A stretch of 38,068 bases of DNA from Phoronis australis. Lineage: Eukaryota; Phoronida; Phoronidae. The stretch covers positions 9,489 through 47,556 of the forward strand of contig NMRA01000875.1 in assembly GCA_002633005.1 (NCBI GenBank). Direction: 5' to 3'. Below the pieces are notes generated by a model, which had not been told where the DNA came from, did no database searches, and worked only from the letters and a program-made list of their open reading frames with translations. Below are positions 9,797 through 20,338 of the stretch, one piece after another (position 1 is the stretch's first letter; every line of letters begins with the position of its first letter). The position numbers and the translations under genes were made by a program.

Positions 9797-12040
9797 TACA
9801 TGTATATTGTTAGGGAGGAGACTTAGAAACTGTATTGATATGAAAGTTTATATTTCGTATGTTTTCCAAAAAAGACGATTTTCTTTAGAAGTTCTTGCAA
9901 TATTCATAGAGAATAACTCTCACTTTAGCACCTCATAGAAGCAGTTTCGCCACGGTCTGCATGTTTAAGGGGTATTTTTAGGAGTTTTCGCCTTCCGGGC
10001 CTCTTTAATCAGCGCCTGCAGTTGTTTATTCGGCGTGTGGGTCGAAGCATTATGCATTGTACTGATGATCAGTGCGCGATATTTACTTAAGAGCACTAAA
10101 TTACGCCCAATTAAAGACTACAGGCGGCTCAGGAAGACTCCTCCAATTCCCAGTAAAAGTAATTGGTCCGCGATGAATAACCAATTGTGAAACTTGGAAC
10201 TTGACTTAGGTACTATAGTTATTATAATAGTCATTCGAACTTTAACCCTTGCGTTTTAGTCCCAGATGTCCGTTTTTCTTATACTGGAGTTCTGCTGTTC
10301 AATCCAGTTTTTTCCTTCTTGAGTGTTGGGCGAGACAACATTGCAACAGGTGTTCAAAATACATTGGCCCTTTTTTGAATATTGTTATTTAATGGTATTC
10401 CAGGGCTAGAGTTCTAGGATAATAGTGATCGCGTGCGTTTAAACACAGGAAGGGACCTTGTTGGGTCTGGAGTGATTTCAGAACAAATTTCAAGGAATAA
10501 TGTGTAGCTCAACCCAGCGCACTCCGAATACTTTTTCATTAGCATCACGTGACATCACCCATGACATAGGTTTTAGGTGCCATTTTAAATAATGTAATCT
10601 TGTGTGGCCCTTTTAGGGTATCACCAATACTTTGAAACTTTAAATGCTGCAATACTATGCACTCAAGTTTGTGTCTCATGATTAAAATGCTACTTAAGAA
10701 CAACCTCTGGAACGTGTGGGAATTACGACACTTGAACTATCAACGAAACGGGCAACTCTTCTATGGAATTCCATTAACCTGTAAATCACTTTTTCCCCTT
10801 TTCATGTGACAATTTTTCATTTAAAGCTTTGACTTATAACTTTCCAGTCAGATTAACATCCAAACTCAGGAACCCACTACCAAACATTGGAAAGTGTAAG
10901 ATTTTATTAATTTCAAATATTTTAATTCCACGTGGTCTGAGCTTCCATGCAATGCATTACGTGCAAATATGATTTTTAACTTCTTTCTTAATTTCTTAAA
11001 TTTTCGTACTAGTCTCCTTAACATTATTATTTTTTATTTTTTACTAAAATGCTGTTGTTTTAATATGTAATTAATAATCTTTCATTGAAGTGTATTCAAT
11101 ACGTGTGCCGATTACAAGTACGCGAACTCGTTACAAGTACGTGTTGAATAAGCAGCTGCCCGCGTTAAATTAATATACTGTATGTCAAACTACATATACA
11201 CGTGTTTTATGAGGATAAAAGTTATTGAGCTTGCTGTGATAAGTAATTACTTTCGCGAGGCCGAAGGCCGAGCGAAAATACTTACATGTGCTTGGCACTG
11301 CAACAGTGGCTAATGACATTCACTCATTTAACACGCGTGTAGTTTAAAGCCCTTGCAATCTGGTTCAAAAACTTTAAAACGTATGCCGAAGTATTCTCAC
11401 ATGAACTGGAATGTGTTACGACACAACTGGCTGATGATACCAAGTACGTAAGTTTTTGATATTACGTGGGCGAATCACAAAGTAGTGCAAAGTAGAAATC
11501 AATACGCCTTACATACATGTATATCGTCTGCCAAGCACTACATGAAATATCAGCAACCAAACGATGCCGGAATCCCGTGAAGGTGACGATATAACACCCA
11601 AAGCAACAGCATCATGTACATACTCCTAGTTGGAAAGACGTGCAAACAACTTCCTAAACGGACCTATCTTCGGCGGCGAATTCCATATCATTCAAACGGA
11701 GACGAACTCCAACTCGAGAAACCACGCGGTGAGACTGATTAGCTGTGCTCTATCAAGGCCGGTCAATTCAGTGCTCACGCGCGGGGAAGCACTGCTGACT
11801 GCGTTATTAAATTTTATAAACATTTGGTAAGCTTTAGTGTAACAACTTCCGAGAGTATTTATTAGATTCTAACTTGAACGTTTGTTAGGAAAGCCAAATA
11901 TAATTTACAATTAGTTTAAAATAAAATTTTTTACAAATAGCAATTGGGTTCAATTCATATTGCGCAATCGTGTTTTTACAAAAATTGCGTCAGGTGGTTG
12001 AAAGTTTTAGACACGCCGAGTTATTACGGTTCGTGTGAGG
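9797..12040. other. No gene recognised; AT-rich spacer
   Basis: No coding signal. It contains one member of a dispersed repeat (10,251-10,385, listed separately) and an AT-rich tract at 10,980-11,100. A GC-rich inverted motif, TTCGC..CCGAAGGCCG..GCGAA, lies near 11,250-11,275. Confidence 0.4.
10251..10385 (+). repeat. Dispersed repeat family, copy A
   Basis: Shares with copy C (21,735-21,840) the blocks CCCAGATGTCC, TTCAATCCA and GCAACAGGTGTTC in the same order, and with copy B (14,215-14,290) the first two. The family is unidentified. The conserved order over about 120 bp indicates a common interspersed element rather than chance. Confidence 0.55.
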
Positions 12041-12043
12041 AAC

Positions 12044-12192
12044 AAATCCTACAGTCTCATCAGGTTAATGACTTGGATAATAAAACATCTTGGACATTTC
12101 GTCAAAATCACTCGGCAAGCCTCGGGATTTTGTCGAAATTTCCAAGATGTTCAATTATCCATGTCATAAACCTGAGACTCGTGTAGGATTTT
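12044..12192. repeat. Long imperfect hairpin / foldback element
   Basis: The arms 12,044-12,112 and 12,124-12,192 are near-perfect inverted copies: AACATCTTGGACATTTCGTC pairs with the complement of GACGAAATTTCCAAGATGTT-like sequence at 12,135-12,152. Outer blocks (AAATCCTACA, GTCTCA, GG.TTATGAC) also pair. The loop is only about 11 bases. It could be a tiny foldback MITE, or a hairpin RNA source if transcribed. No target duplication was identified. Confidence 0.82.
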
Positions 12193-12366
12193 CTATACAT
12201 CTAACATGTCATGATGTTAATCTCCTTTCTGTTATAAAACCAAAAGCTTTTTTGAGCACCGGTTTGTATCTCGGCCGAGATAAGAAAATCATCGACTATT
12301 CCCGTCTATGTCCGTGAGCCGAGTTCCTGTGCATCGGGTCAGGAACGATTCCTTCATGACGCTCAT

Positions 12367-12545
12367 GGAAATTATGCGTTTTATTTTTCATAGCGTATAA
12401 ATGTCGGTACAATAGCCTTTGTTGAACATGCGATTGTTGCGCGTGCTCATTTAAGTATTATATTTTCACGTTCGATGACGTCAGCCGCTGAGTGGTGTAG
12501 TTGTAAAGTCGACGACTCGAAACTCTTGATGACCGGGTTCAGAGG
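12367..12545 (+). repeat. tRNA-Ser-like SINE, copy 1
   Basis: This is a direct-repeat partner of 12,870-13,055, sharing TCATAGCGTA, ATGTCGGTACA, GAACATGCGATT and CTCATTTAAGTATT. The 3' part (12,478-12,545) resembles a tRNA: GAGTGGTG as a degenerate A box, GACTCGAAACTC as an anticodon arm with CGA, and GGGTTCAGA as a worn B box. Serine tRNAs with CGA carry GGACTCGAAATCC at this place, which suggests a tRNA-Ser origin. A CRE-like TGACGTCA lies just upstream in both copies. Confidence 0.55.
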
Positions 12546-12723
12546 ACGTAACCTTTTAAGAAACGTCGAGTTATTCGTGTTAAAATAATGTTTTTACTCA
12601 AAACCAATTGAAAATTCAGCAAAATAAAAATAAAGTGTATTTATAAAATACGTTTTAAGCAATTATTTTAGCTTACTACACATCTTAATATGCTAAGCTT
12701 CCACCGTGCAAATATCGTCTGCC

Positions 12724-12819
12724 AAGGTAGGTTACCAGTGGTTACTGAGTATACTGTCCAAGTCAAACGATCCCGACGACACATTACCCGCATTCAAACA
12801 GGAGATCGTTGATTTGCAG
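12724..12819 (+). CDS. Candidate exon fragment, function unknown
   Basis: An open frame reading KVGYQWLLSILSKSNDPDD and ending TLPAFKQEIVDLQ runs straight into a consensus donor, CAG|GTGAGA (donor from 12,820). The amino-acid composition and the exact frame-to-donor junction look like coding sequence. It lies between the two tRNA-Ser-like repeats. The acceptor is unclear: upstream AG candidates at 12,717-12,725 are weak and a TAA occurs in frame near 12,693. No family recognised. Confidence 0.28.
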
Positions 12820-12869
12820 GTGAGAGAAAATGACAGATGAATTTTACTGAATTAAAGATCTCGTATTTA

Positions 12870-13055
12870 TTGAAATTGTGTGTCTTATTTTCATAGCGTA
12901 TGAATGTCGGTACAGTGCCATTTTTTGAACATGCGATTATTGTGTTATCTCATTTAAGTATTCTATTTTCACGTTACGTGACGTCAGCCGTTGAGGGGCG
13001 CAGCCATTAAGTCGACGACTCGAAACTCTTGTGAACCAGGTTCGACTTCGGCCTC
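12870..13055 (+). repeat. tRNA-Ser-like SINE, copy 2
   Basis: The second copy keeps the better B box, CCAGGTTCGACTTCGG (13,036-13,051), and the anticodon-arm-like GACTCGAAACTC (13,017-13,028). It is preceded by GTGACGTCAGCC. The copies are about 500 bp apart in direct orientation and differ by scattered substitutions and small indels, so they are separate old insertions or an old local duplication. Confidence 0.57.
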
Positions 13056-14214
13056 GGGTACCCGCCAAAATGTTATTGAACGTGCGTTGTATAACTACAT
13101 GTACATGGGTTATTTAGCTGTTGTATTGGCCATGTCAGGCTGATAACGTGGCATAAAGTTTCGATGTCATTGTTCTTCACTCATAGAACTCTATGCCTGG
13201 AGTGCGAACTCCCGTGTACGTGACCGATGTATTCTATTATTAGAGCTTACAACCCCGAAACCAGCCACGAGACTTTGCACTAATAATTTCCGGCTGCCTG
13301 CTCGACTGAGTTTTGTTCAAAAGCTGTGGTTATCAAATCAAGCCTAATTTCATGGTTACATTTTTACTTTGTTATTATGTTTCGTCAAGCTAGACTCATG
13401 AGGTACGTTCAATGCGATCATCGATTTCTCGGCAAAATCAGTCAACAAACTCGACAAATACACTGCTCATTCTTTTTAAACACCAACCTGTGGCCCCTGG
13501 GTGGATGCCAGGAGAGTTTGGCCTCTGAAACCTTTTCAGCTCCAGTCGTAGAACAACTTGTGACACCCCAAGAATTTTTCAACAAGACATTGTGGGTGTA
13601 ATAATCATGTTACGGTATTTTACGAAATTCAGTTACATTTGGCCTAAGTGCAAAGTTTAGGCACTAGAAACAGGCGTGTTCACGTAACTTACTCACTATT
13701 ACTGACCGTTAGCGTGTGTGCTTACGTGCATGTTTGTGCGTCTTATTACAGTTTTCAAATGTTTCTATAATAATTCATTGGTGCAATGTTTAACTGTTGC
13801 CCAGATGCCATATTTTGACAATTCGATTTCTGAGAAGTAGGCCTACTGAACAATCAAGTACTTGGTGTTACTGACATCGTACAGTGTATTTTTCAATTGA
13901 CCCCCTCCTGGCGGACTGTCCCCCTTTATATATTTCCGCCTTCCCGCCTCGCCATATAAATGTCGCACTTCTTAACACACGGCTCAATTGACGTACTATC
14001 ATTTTCTATTGTAATTTCTCCTCGCGACATACTCATGTTTTCTCTCTCGACAAAAATGGAGAGTATCGTAGGTTTTTGCTGCACCTACAGTTTCCCATTC
14101 AACTATAAAAAACAACAGCAAAAATCGCTATCGGACATGTTTGGTTGTATTACATTTCCCGTTCGACAAAAGTACTGTCGATACGTCTTTGTGTGTTGCA
14201 GCGAACTTTTCTCC

Positions 14215-14290
14215 CTAACGTTTTTGCTTAGACCCAGATGTCCGACTTTTCAGCCTGAAGTCCCGCTTTTCAATCCCATTTTAATAAACA
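14215..14290 (+). repeat. Dispersed repeat family, copy B
   Basis: GACCCAGATGTCCGACTTTTC and AGTCCCGCTTTTCAATCCC match copy C almost base for base; a shorter match exists to copy A. It is followed about 540 bp later by a second shared block at 14,830-14,878. Confidence 0.58.
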
Positions 14291-14829
14291 ATACATTTCA
14301 AAACTACGTGGAAGATATTTGCCCAATTTTTATCTATCAGAAGACCTATATCTGCAAGTTTCTGATAGATACTTGGAGTAGTTTATTGCATTTTTTCGAA
14401 AATCTCACTGCATTCTAAATTTTTACTAAAGAAAGAAATTGTATCAAACGGCACTAAAGGTCCAATTAATTTTAATACATAATGATTATAATTTTGGATT
14501 AATCCCTCACTAAATTTTCAACAGCAAGTGTGGGAAGTCTATGTTCTAAAACCTTTGTCTTTATAGGGTACACTTCTTTTGAGTCGTTGAAATTATTTTG
14601 CCTCATGGCTTAACTAGTCATTTATATAGCCTCGTTTCCTTTCTTATGTTGCTGATAAACGCTGTTATTTTTCGCATATTGGTAACACTCTTAGTTTTTT
14701 TGAATGAACAAATATTTTGAAACCAGTCAGGTATGCGAAATGATAGTTATTTATGAATAAAGTTATTTATCTTTTGGTTCTGGCATAATCATCATGAACT
14801 GACAAAGGGTTTTCTAATAATATGGCTCT

Positions 14830-14878
14830 TATGCAATTTGGTTGAAAAAACGGCGGGGTTGCGAAAAGTTTTAATGAC
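14830..14878 (+). repeat. Dispersed repeat, second block (with copy B)
   Basis: ATGCAATTTGGTTGAAAAAA and CGGCGGGGTTGCGAAAAG match 22,123-22,172 with a few changes. Both occurrences follow the CCCAGATGTCC block on the same strand, so the two blocks belong to one repeat family with a variable middle. Confidence 0.58.
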
Positions 14879-15392
14879 AGTAAATTCCATAGCAAGTACA
14901 CACACCGGAACAAACGAAAGCAAGAAACTCACAGGCATGCGCGGCAACCTCTGGGGGCGCTTGATCGGACTTGGCATTGCGGGGCTAGAGTTCTTTGGTT
15001 CATTGTAACCCGGTTCTGACTTTCGAAAGCAAAACAGATGGAACTTATAATTGATAAAATTTACATTCAACCAGTATTTTTGCAACATAAACTCAAATTT
15101 TTCCGAAACACTCTAAGTACAAGATGGAACAACACAAATACGACTATCTTTACTTATCGGTGGTCCACAGTTCTGCGTCTATCACTGGACTGTGGATTTT
15201 CCAATTCGAATCTGGAAATTCCGGTGGCAGATGCAGAATTTAGAATCCTCAAATCCGGTTGAAAGTAATGATAGTGTCAGTTTGTTTTTGTAAAAGTGCA
15301 GGATTGACAAGAAACACAAAGTAGCCTTTCTGCCTGACTACACTCCCCGTGGTCTCCCAACGATGCCACAACACCCGATCAAATGGGCGGCG

Positions 15393-15545
15393 TAGCACTG
15401 AAAAAGTGGAGCTATAGCCCTCCACTCCCCAGCCCCCTGTGATGCACCACTCATAGACCATGGGCAGCTCAGCACTGAAAGAAGTAGGGGCTACATTCCC
15501 CCCCAGCCCCCGGTGTTGCGCCGCCCATGGGTCATAGATGTTGTG
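15393..15545 (+). repeat. Tandem repeat, two ~77-bp units
   Basis: Units start at AGCACTG (15,394 and 15,471). Each contains AGCACTGAAA, a GTAG/GTGG-GCTA stretch, a C-rich CCCCAGCCCCC tract and a CATAGACCATGGG-like end. The same unit recurs at 15,834 and 15,906, so two pairs lie about 290 bases apart. Confidence 0.72.
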
Positions 15546-15830
15546 TGGCGTACTAGGTTCAGTGTGCTTGTTAGGAATCATCCTACGTTGGAGAATCGGG
15601 TCGTCAACTGAGAGCTCCCACTGATGAGCACCAAATTCTATAAGGACGGACTCTTTGCAATCAGCCTCATCGGAACGTGCACATACAAGTACTTGTAGCT
15701 ATGATCGCTATGTCAACTAGTAGTGAATATTATTTATTAACAACAACGGTAGAGACATTCCCAGAAAATCTGTAGTCTGTTCGTATCAAACGTGTAGACA
15801 CCACCATCAACACTGACTTCGCATGAGCGG

Positions 15831-15972
15831 AGCAGCACTGAAAAAAGTGGGGGCTATAGCCCCCAGCCCCCCTCTGGTGCAACGTCCATAGACCGTGGGC
15901 TGAGCAGCACTGAACAAGTGGACGCGCTATAGCTCCCTCCCCCTGCCTCTTAGGGTGGCCGCCCATGCGTCG
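15831..15972 (+). repeat. Tandem repeat, two ~72-bp units with perfect 16-bp palindrome
   Basis: Same unit as at 15,393-15,545. The first unit carries the perfect palindrome GGGGGCTATAGCCCCC (15,849-15,864), degraded in the other units, which suggests this copy is closest to the ancestral one. The unit ends CCATAGACCGTGGGC. Confidence 0.74.
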
Positions 15973-16182
15973 GTATTCAGTATTACACATTCATAATTAT
16001 CGAAAAACTCCTGCGAAGGTTTTGAGTAGGGCACTAGATTTCCCGCAAGACTTGCCCGCAGTGTGCATGATCGTTTGCATGATAATTGATATGATGCGAA
16101 TTATGAGCCCACTGGGGACGTAATGCATAACAAGTCTATTCGATTTCCTTTTTGCATTTTGTGATACATCCATGTCACTTAC

Positions 16183-16281
16183 TATTATGCACTGTAATCG
16201 TATTGCCTGCGCCACAACCAACAGCCAGAAAGACTGGCGTTCGTCATAGTCAAAAGCTAAATTGTAATTAAATCTACCTGC
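16183..16281 (-). CDS. Candidate internal exon (33 codons)
   Basis: On the minus strand, TTTTATTACAG (ending at 16,282) is followed by exactly 33 open codons and then a strong GTAAGT donor (16,177-16,182). The product reads AGRFNYNLAFDYDERQSFW then LLVVAQAIRLQCII. It has good splice signals and is phase-neutral, but it is isolated: no neighbouring exon was found and no family is recognised. Confidence 0.25.
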
Positions 16282-16299
16282 CTGTAATAAAATAACCAA

Positions 16300-17496
16300 A
16301 ATCAATACTTTTGGGAAGTTTGAAAGACTTTTAAACTTTTCCTCATTGAATATCTTCTTCTACAATTCCAGAATCTACTCGAGTTTAATTTCGGAAAGTG
16401 TAGTTTAGAAAAATTACGAAATTCAGTGATATTATGACCAAACGTAGTCCTGACTTTTTCCCTCACCTTGTCTTCGAACGTCGTCTACAACCGTGTGATA
16501 TCGCTTCCATAACGAAGTATAAAATGAAAACACGAAGATAAGTATTATCACAAAGCAAAAGCGCAGTACGCGTAGCAAATGCAACTTCATGTTCATTGCC
16601 GTCAACGAAGACGACAGTTGAAAATGAACTTAATCTTTCACGCTCGTCACCAATGTATTGATTGAGTCTTTATTAAAAATCCAATAAACGGTTCGTCACG
16701 GATGTTGCAGGGAATTTATATTAAATTTCAGTCCACAGCAAAAGGTTACTGCGGGCCAATCGTTGAAGGTGTGCCACTTTTATGGCATGCCAACCAATGA
16801 AATATGCAGCCAGGTCTCGTCTGCGCTCAGTTTATAATAAGAATCATAGCTCTATTGCGCTTTAAGCAAAGCATGACTGGTTCAAAATCCTATCCTGGCG
16901 ACCACATCATATTTAAATGCACACTATTGTCTCATGGCCGAAAAAACGCATTTATGGGTTATTGTTGGATGGGATAGGCTTTTTGAAGTTATTGACTTTG
17001 ACCAGAGTTACAAAACAATCCTTTGTTGTTTTTGTGACGGTGCAAGTAGCCAATTATCGCCGTTGTCTGACAGACACTTGCTGAAATCAAGGCAGATGTC
17101 TTTTTTATTCAAATATGCTTAAAATACCGTACTAAGTGTAGGATTTGGCTCCGCTTTTGATGCTCGAATTCCTGACGTTGTGGACAATTAGATTACAGAA
17201 AAGCGGGCGGACTAAATAAAAAACCGGGGGCACCACTGAGAATTGCGCGTTTGTACTTGTTTAGTTCGAGACGGTCGAGTCCCCCCACTGAGTGCTAGTG
17301 AGTTCAATTCCGCCAAGTGCTATTTTCTGTAAAATTACGTTTCCCGCAGGGAATGTCTTTTGAAGTTAGAACGAAAACGAACTCGATAGACGTGGGTAAC
17401 AATTAGGGTGATGCCTTTTTGAAGGACTCTCATTATGAGGTATATGTTGAACATTTTTTTCAATACTTTTCGTTTTCATAGCATTTAGTGTTCGGG
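16300..17496. other. No gene recognised
   Basis: AT-rich sequence. B-box-like GGTTCAAAATCC near 16,880 and GAGTTCAATTCCGCC near 17,299 are too isolated to call tRNA-derived repeats. An ATG-started 62-codon frame at 16,934 has no family resemblance. Confidence 0.4.
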
Positions 17497-17934
17497 CTAG
17501 TACAGTGACTCAAAGATGACATCGCACGTTACTTTTTTAATTATTTCGGGATCCCGAGATTCCGAGATAGTTTTCCTCAGTGTGTCGCTGAACGTAAACA
17601 GTCTTCTGGCGCGTAGCATTCCCACACCATCAGGATCCAAAGAATGATTCGCATTGTTTTTCGTTTCACCACCAAGCCATTGACACATTTGTGGTGCATG
17701 AATCTATAACCATTAATGCTGTCCTGGCATCAACATTTGTCGGTCTATTAAACCAATCACATCATCAATGTCTGAATAATTTTTACTACGACGTGCAAGC
17801 CCCAGTCTTGAGAACAAACGCCGAAGGTGTCTAACGGTAATACTAATAACAAACCGATACCTGAGCATGTCTACAACTTGCTTTTTGCGAGAACCCTAAA
17901 TTAAAAAGATCTTTAACAGCTTCATATCTATCCA
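17497..17934 (-). pseudogene. Integrase-like (rve-type) transposase N-terminal half, frameshifted
   Basis: Read on the minus strand and allowing about three frameshifts, the pieces are RYEAVKDLFNLGFS, then VVDMLRYRFVISITVRHLRR with LFSRLGLARRSKNYSDIDDV. These are followed by GYRFMHHKC and LDPDGVGMLRARRL. The order and wording match the integrase-core family widespread in fish and invertebrates: an N-terminal HTH with LGxSxR.NYSD, then GYRxMHxKC, then LDPxGVxxRxxRRL. The DDE catalytic core that should follow is absent and the frame runs into unrelated codons. It is a dead partial copy, of a mobile element or a domesticated relative. Confidence 0.68.
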
Positions 17935-19190
17935 AATTGGAGAATTATTGGTAACAGAAATGAAGCCTATCATGTGAGCCTGATGTTATAACAGTAAGAG
18001 ACCTAACTCTGTTTTTGTTTTCAGCCAACAACACTTGTACTACTGCAGATTTAAGCACTCGAGCGTCCGCCACCGATTCTTGCCTCTGTACCGCCCGGTC
18101 ACTGCTCTCAGTACACTGGACACAAACTGAACCACAACAGGCAAAAACTGAGCTACAATACCACGCTTTTAGTCAGCTTCGCATGGGCTTGCTGCAAATT
18201 ATTTATCATCACTACATGTACATGTACGTCAAAATCAACACATTTCTTGTGGTCCTGGCAGTTGCAAAAAGCAAATCAACATACTTGGGTTACTGACGAT
18301 ACTTTTACTGTGTACATGTATGCAGAACCGTCAATGTACACATGTACCCTCAAGGTTCATGACTTTGATTCAGATACTTGTATATCACATGATGTATACT
18401 AAAAACAATGTTTGTTATTAATATTCACAGATGTTTTATTGGAACCATTGATATTTGTTAAAGCCTTTTCCGAGCTGCTCTTCCTGTCTCGTCTTAGAGT
18501 GACGTCTAAGAATTCAAATTAAGCCCGTGAAATTGAAGGTTGTCATTAAAACGATGCTCATCGGGACCTGACATATAGCCTGCAATTTAACGAAGCCGTC
18601 AAACGTGTCAGATTTTAATTTTCTGAAACCGAACCTACCTTATGGGCATTGGTTTCAAACCCTTTCATTAACTACCAACCATTTTGGTTTATTTCCCCTG
18701 TTATTATATGAGTTTCTTACTAACCTTTTGTTTAAATACTGAATTGTCGATGGTTCGACAGAAAATGCGCACCTAATTCCAGCACCTAAGTCTGTAGGAG
18801 TAATACGAATTGAAATATTGCCCTTTTGCAAGAACTTAAAAATTACCATGAAAATAAATTGTACAATTTAAGCAACTGGATGCAGTGCAATGCTCTGCCT
18901 GAGGATATCAAACTTTAGAGGTAACGTAAGAGTGGTGTTAATATCCAGGGTAATATCATTTCCGCATACATATAAATGTAACGCTTGTTCCTGGAATTGT
19001 TTACTAAATAGGAATTGAACGGATTTTAGTTACAGGTATACTGCCTTTCAAACATTTGTAACACGTTTTCAATTATTATTCATAAAAGCATAAAATAAGC
19101 TGGTCGTGTAAATATATTTAAAACACAACGACAGTGTAAAATTACAAATGGACTTGTAGAAACTGGCAATCACGTGTTTTTGGAATGTCA
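17935..19190. other. No gene recognised
   Basis: A strong acceptor-like TTTTTGTTTTCAG ends near 18,024 and is followed by a moderately GC-rich open stretch to about 18,130, but no donor or family supports an exon. TACATGTA occurs three times between 18,213 and 18,320. A 64-codon minus frame at 18,655-18,849 is unassigned. Confidence 0.38.
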
Positions 19191-19199
19191 CCATGTTTT

Positions 19200-20338
19200 T
19201 TCAGGTATTTATTGTCATTGATAAACAAATACAAAACAAACAAACATATAAGTACATCCATTCATTCACGCATGAACACCTCAAGAGAGACCATTTTCGT
19301 ATCCCGTATGAAGTAAACAACTGTTACATGGAGTTAAGGTGAACAATTAAATTTTCCCATTTCGCAGAGCAGCTGTCATACACAAAGTTTTTATATGCAA
19401 TTGACTTTTCAGCGTTATAGTACTCATAAGTTCATGTAACAAACTTGTGAAAATTTGGTATACTATTGTGACATCTCTCCTTGTATATATACTGTTTGGC
19501 TATCAAAAGCAAAATGTTGATCATGAATCTCATAAAGTCCAAGAATGAGACGTTCGAAAGAGAGACAGGTGGGAAACTGAATGAGACAATTTTGAAGTAG
19601 TTTTCTGAATTCCTTCCAAAAATCTTGTACTGGGCGACATTCCCCACAAAAGGTATGACAGCGTCTCTGGAGCTTCATTGCAAAAGGAACATGAATTAGA
19701 ATCCCGAAAATGGATTTCGACTAAAAAGTATTTGTTGCAATAATCCTATGTACTATTCTAAATTGGAACTATCTAATGTTGGGATCCTTAAGTAATTTCA
19801 TAAGGCAATGCGAATATTTTCTTAAAATTTAAACTCTCTCTTAACTCTATTTCCAATTTGCACTGTTACTTAGAAGGTTTGTTAACGTCGTTAAAGATTG
19901 AAGAAATATATCTGCAACCCTTCAAATCGTTCCAACCATGATGTTCCATTTTGGAAAGTAATGCAGACATGGCTTTCAAACAAAGTAGGCAATAACTGTC
20001 TACTAGTCGAGAAAAAATGTCATGCTATTTGTAATGTTTGGTGATCATTGTTATGGACTTAATCCCATCTTATCCAGTAAAACTTTATATATACTTGTTT
20101 CGCAACCACCTGCAGTCCAGTATTTAGGAATTAGAGAAAATGTAATTGATGTCAAGATATCATATCTTCCATAATGGAAACACGCGACAGTAAAAGAGTA
20201 CCTACGGACATAGCTATCTGACACCATTATAGATTCACTGTAAAATTGAGTTGAGCAGAGCTGAGAAATGGGAATGTCATAGTGGGGTTTTTGTTCCTCA
20301 TCTGCGTTGTTAAGCTCTACTAAAATTTGTAGAAACAA
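19200..20338 (-). mobile_element. Tx1/L1-type LINE, 3' fragment with ORF2 C-terminus
   Basis: On the minus strand the pieces, in changing frames, read IFALPYEIT, then NKYFLVEIHFRDSNSCSFC. Next come GCRPVQDFWKEFRKLLQNC and finally YIYKERCHNSIPNFHKFV. This is the C-terminal region of L1/Tx1-clade ORF2 (PF..T, CSFC ... ETL, V..FW, then YIYK.R). After the stop come about 230 bases of 3' region ending in AATAAA near 19,211. It is inserted in the opposite orientation to the full-length LINE at 28.4 kb and is too diverged for the same insertion event. Confidence 0.74.

Larger units (their letters stand above)
13056..15390. other. No gene recognised; dispersed repeat pieces
   Basis: The longest open frame here (13,960-14,418, 152 codons) overlaps dispersed repeat copy B, has phenylalanine- and serine-rich chance-like composition and no domain. 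I see no gene. Repeat pieces at 14,215-14,290 and 14,830-14,878 are listed separately. Confidence 0.45.

Noticed and set aside
13960-14418. 152-codon ATG-started plus-strand frame
   Set aside because: It overlaps dispersed repeat copy B, has F/S/C-rich chance-like composition, no splice context and no domain.
16860-17310. Possible tRNA genes or SINEs from B-box-like sequences
   Set aside because: No A box at the right distance and no cloverleaf; single short motifs.
18007-18130. Exon after a strong pyrimidine tract and CAG
   Set aside because: No donor at a sensible place and frames give no recognisable protein.
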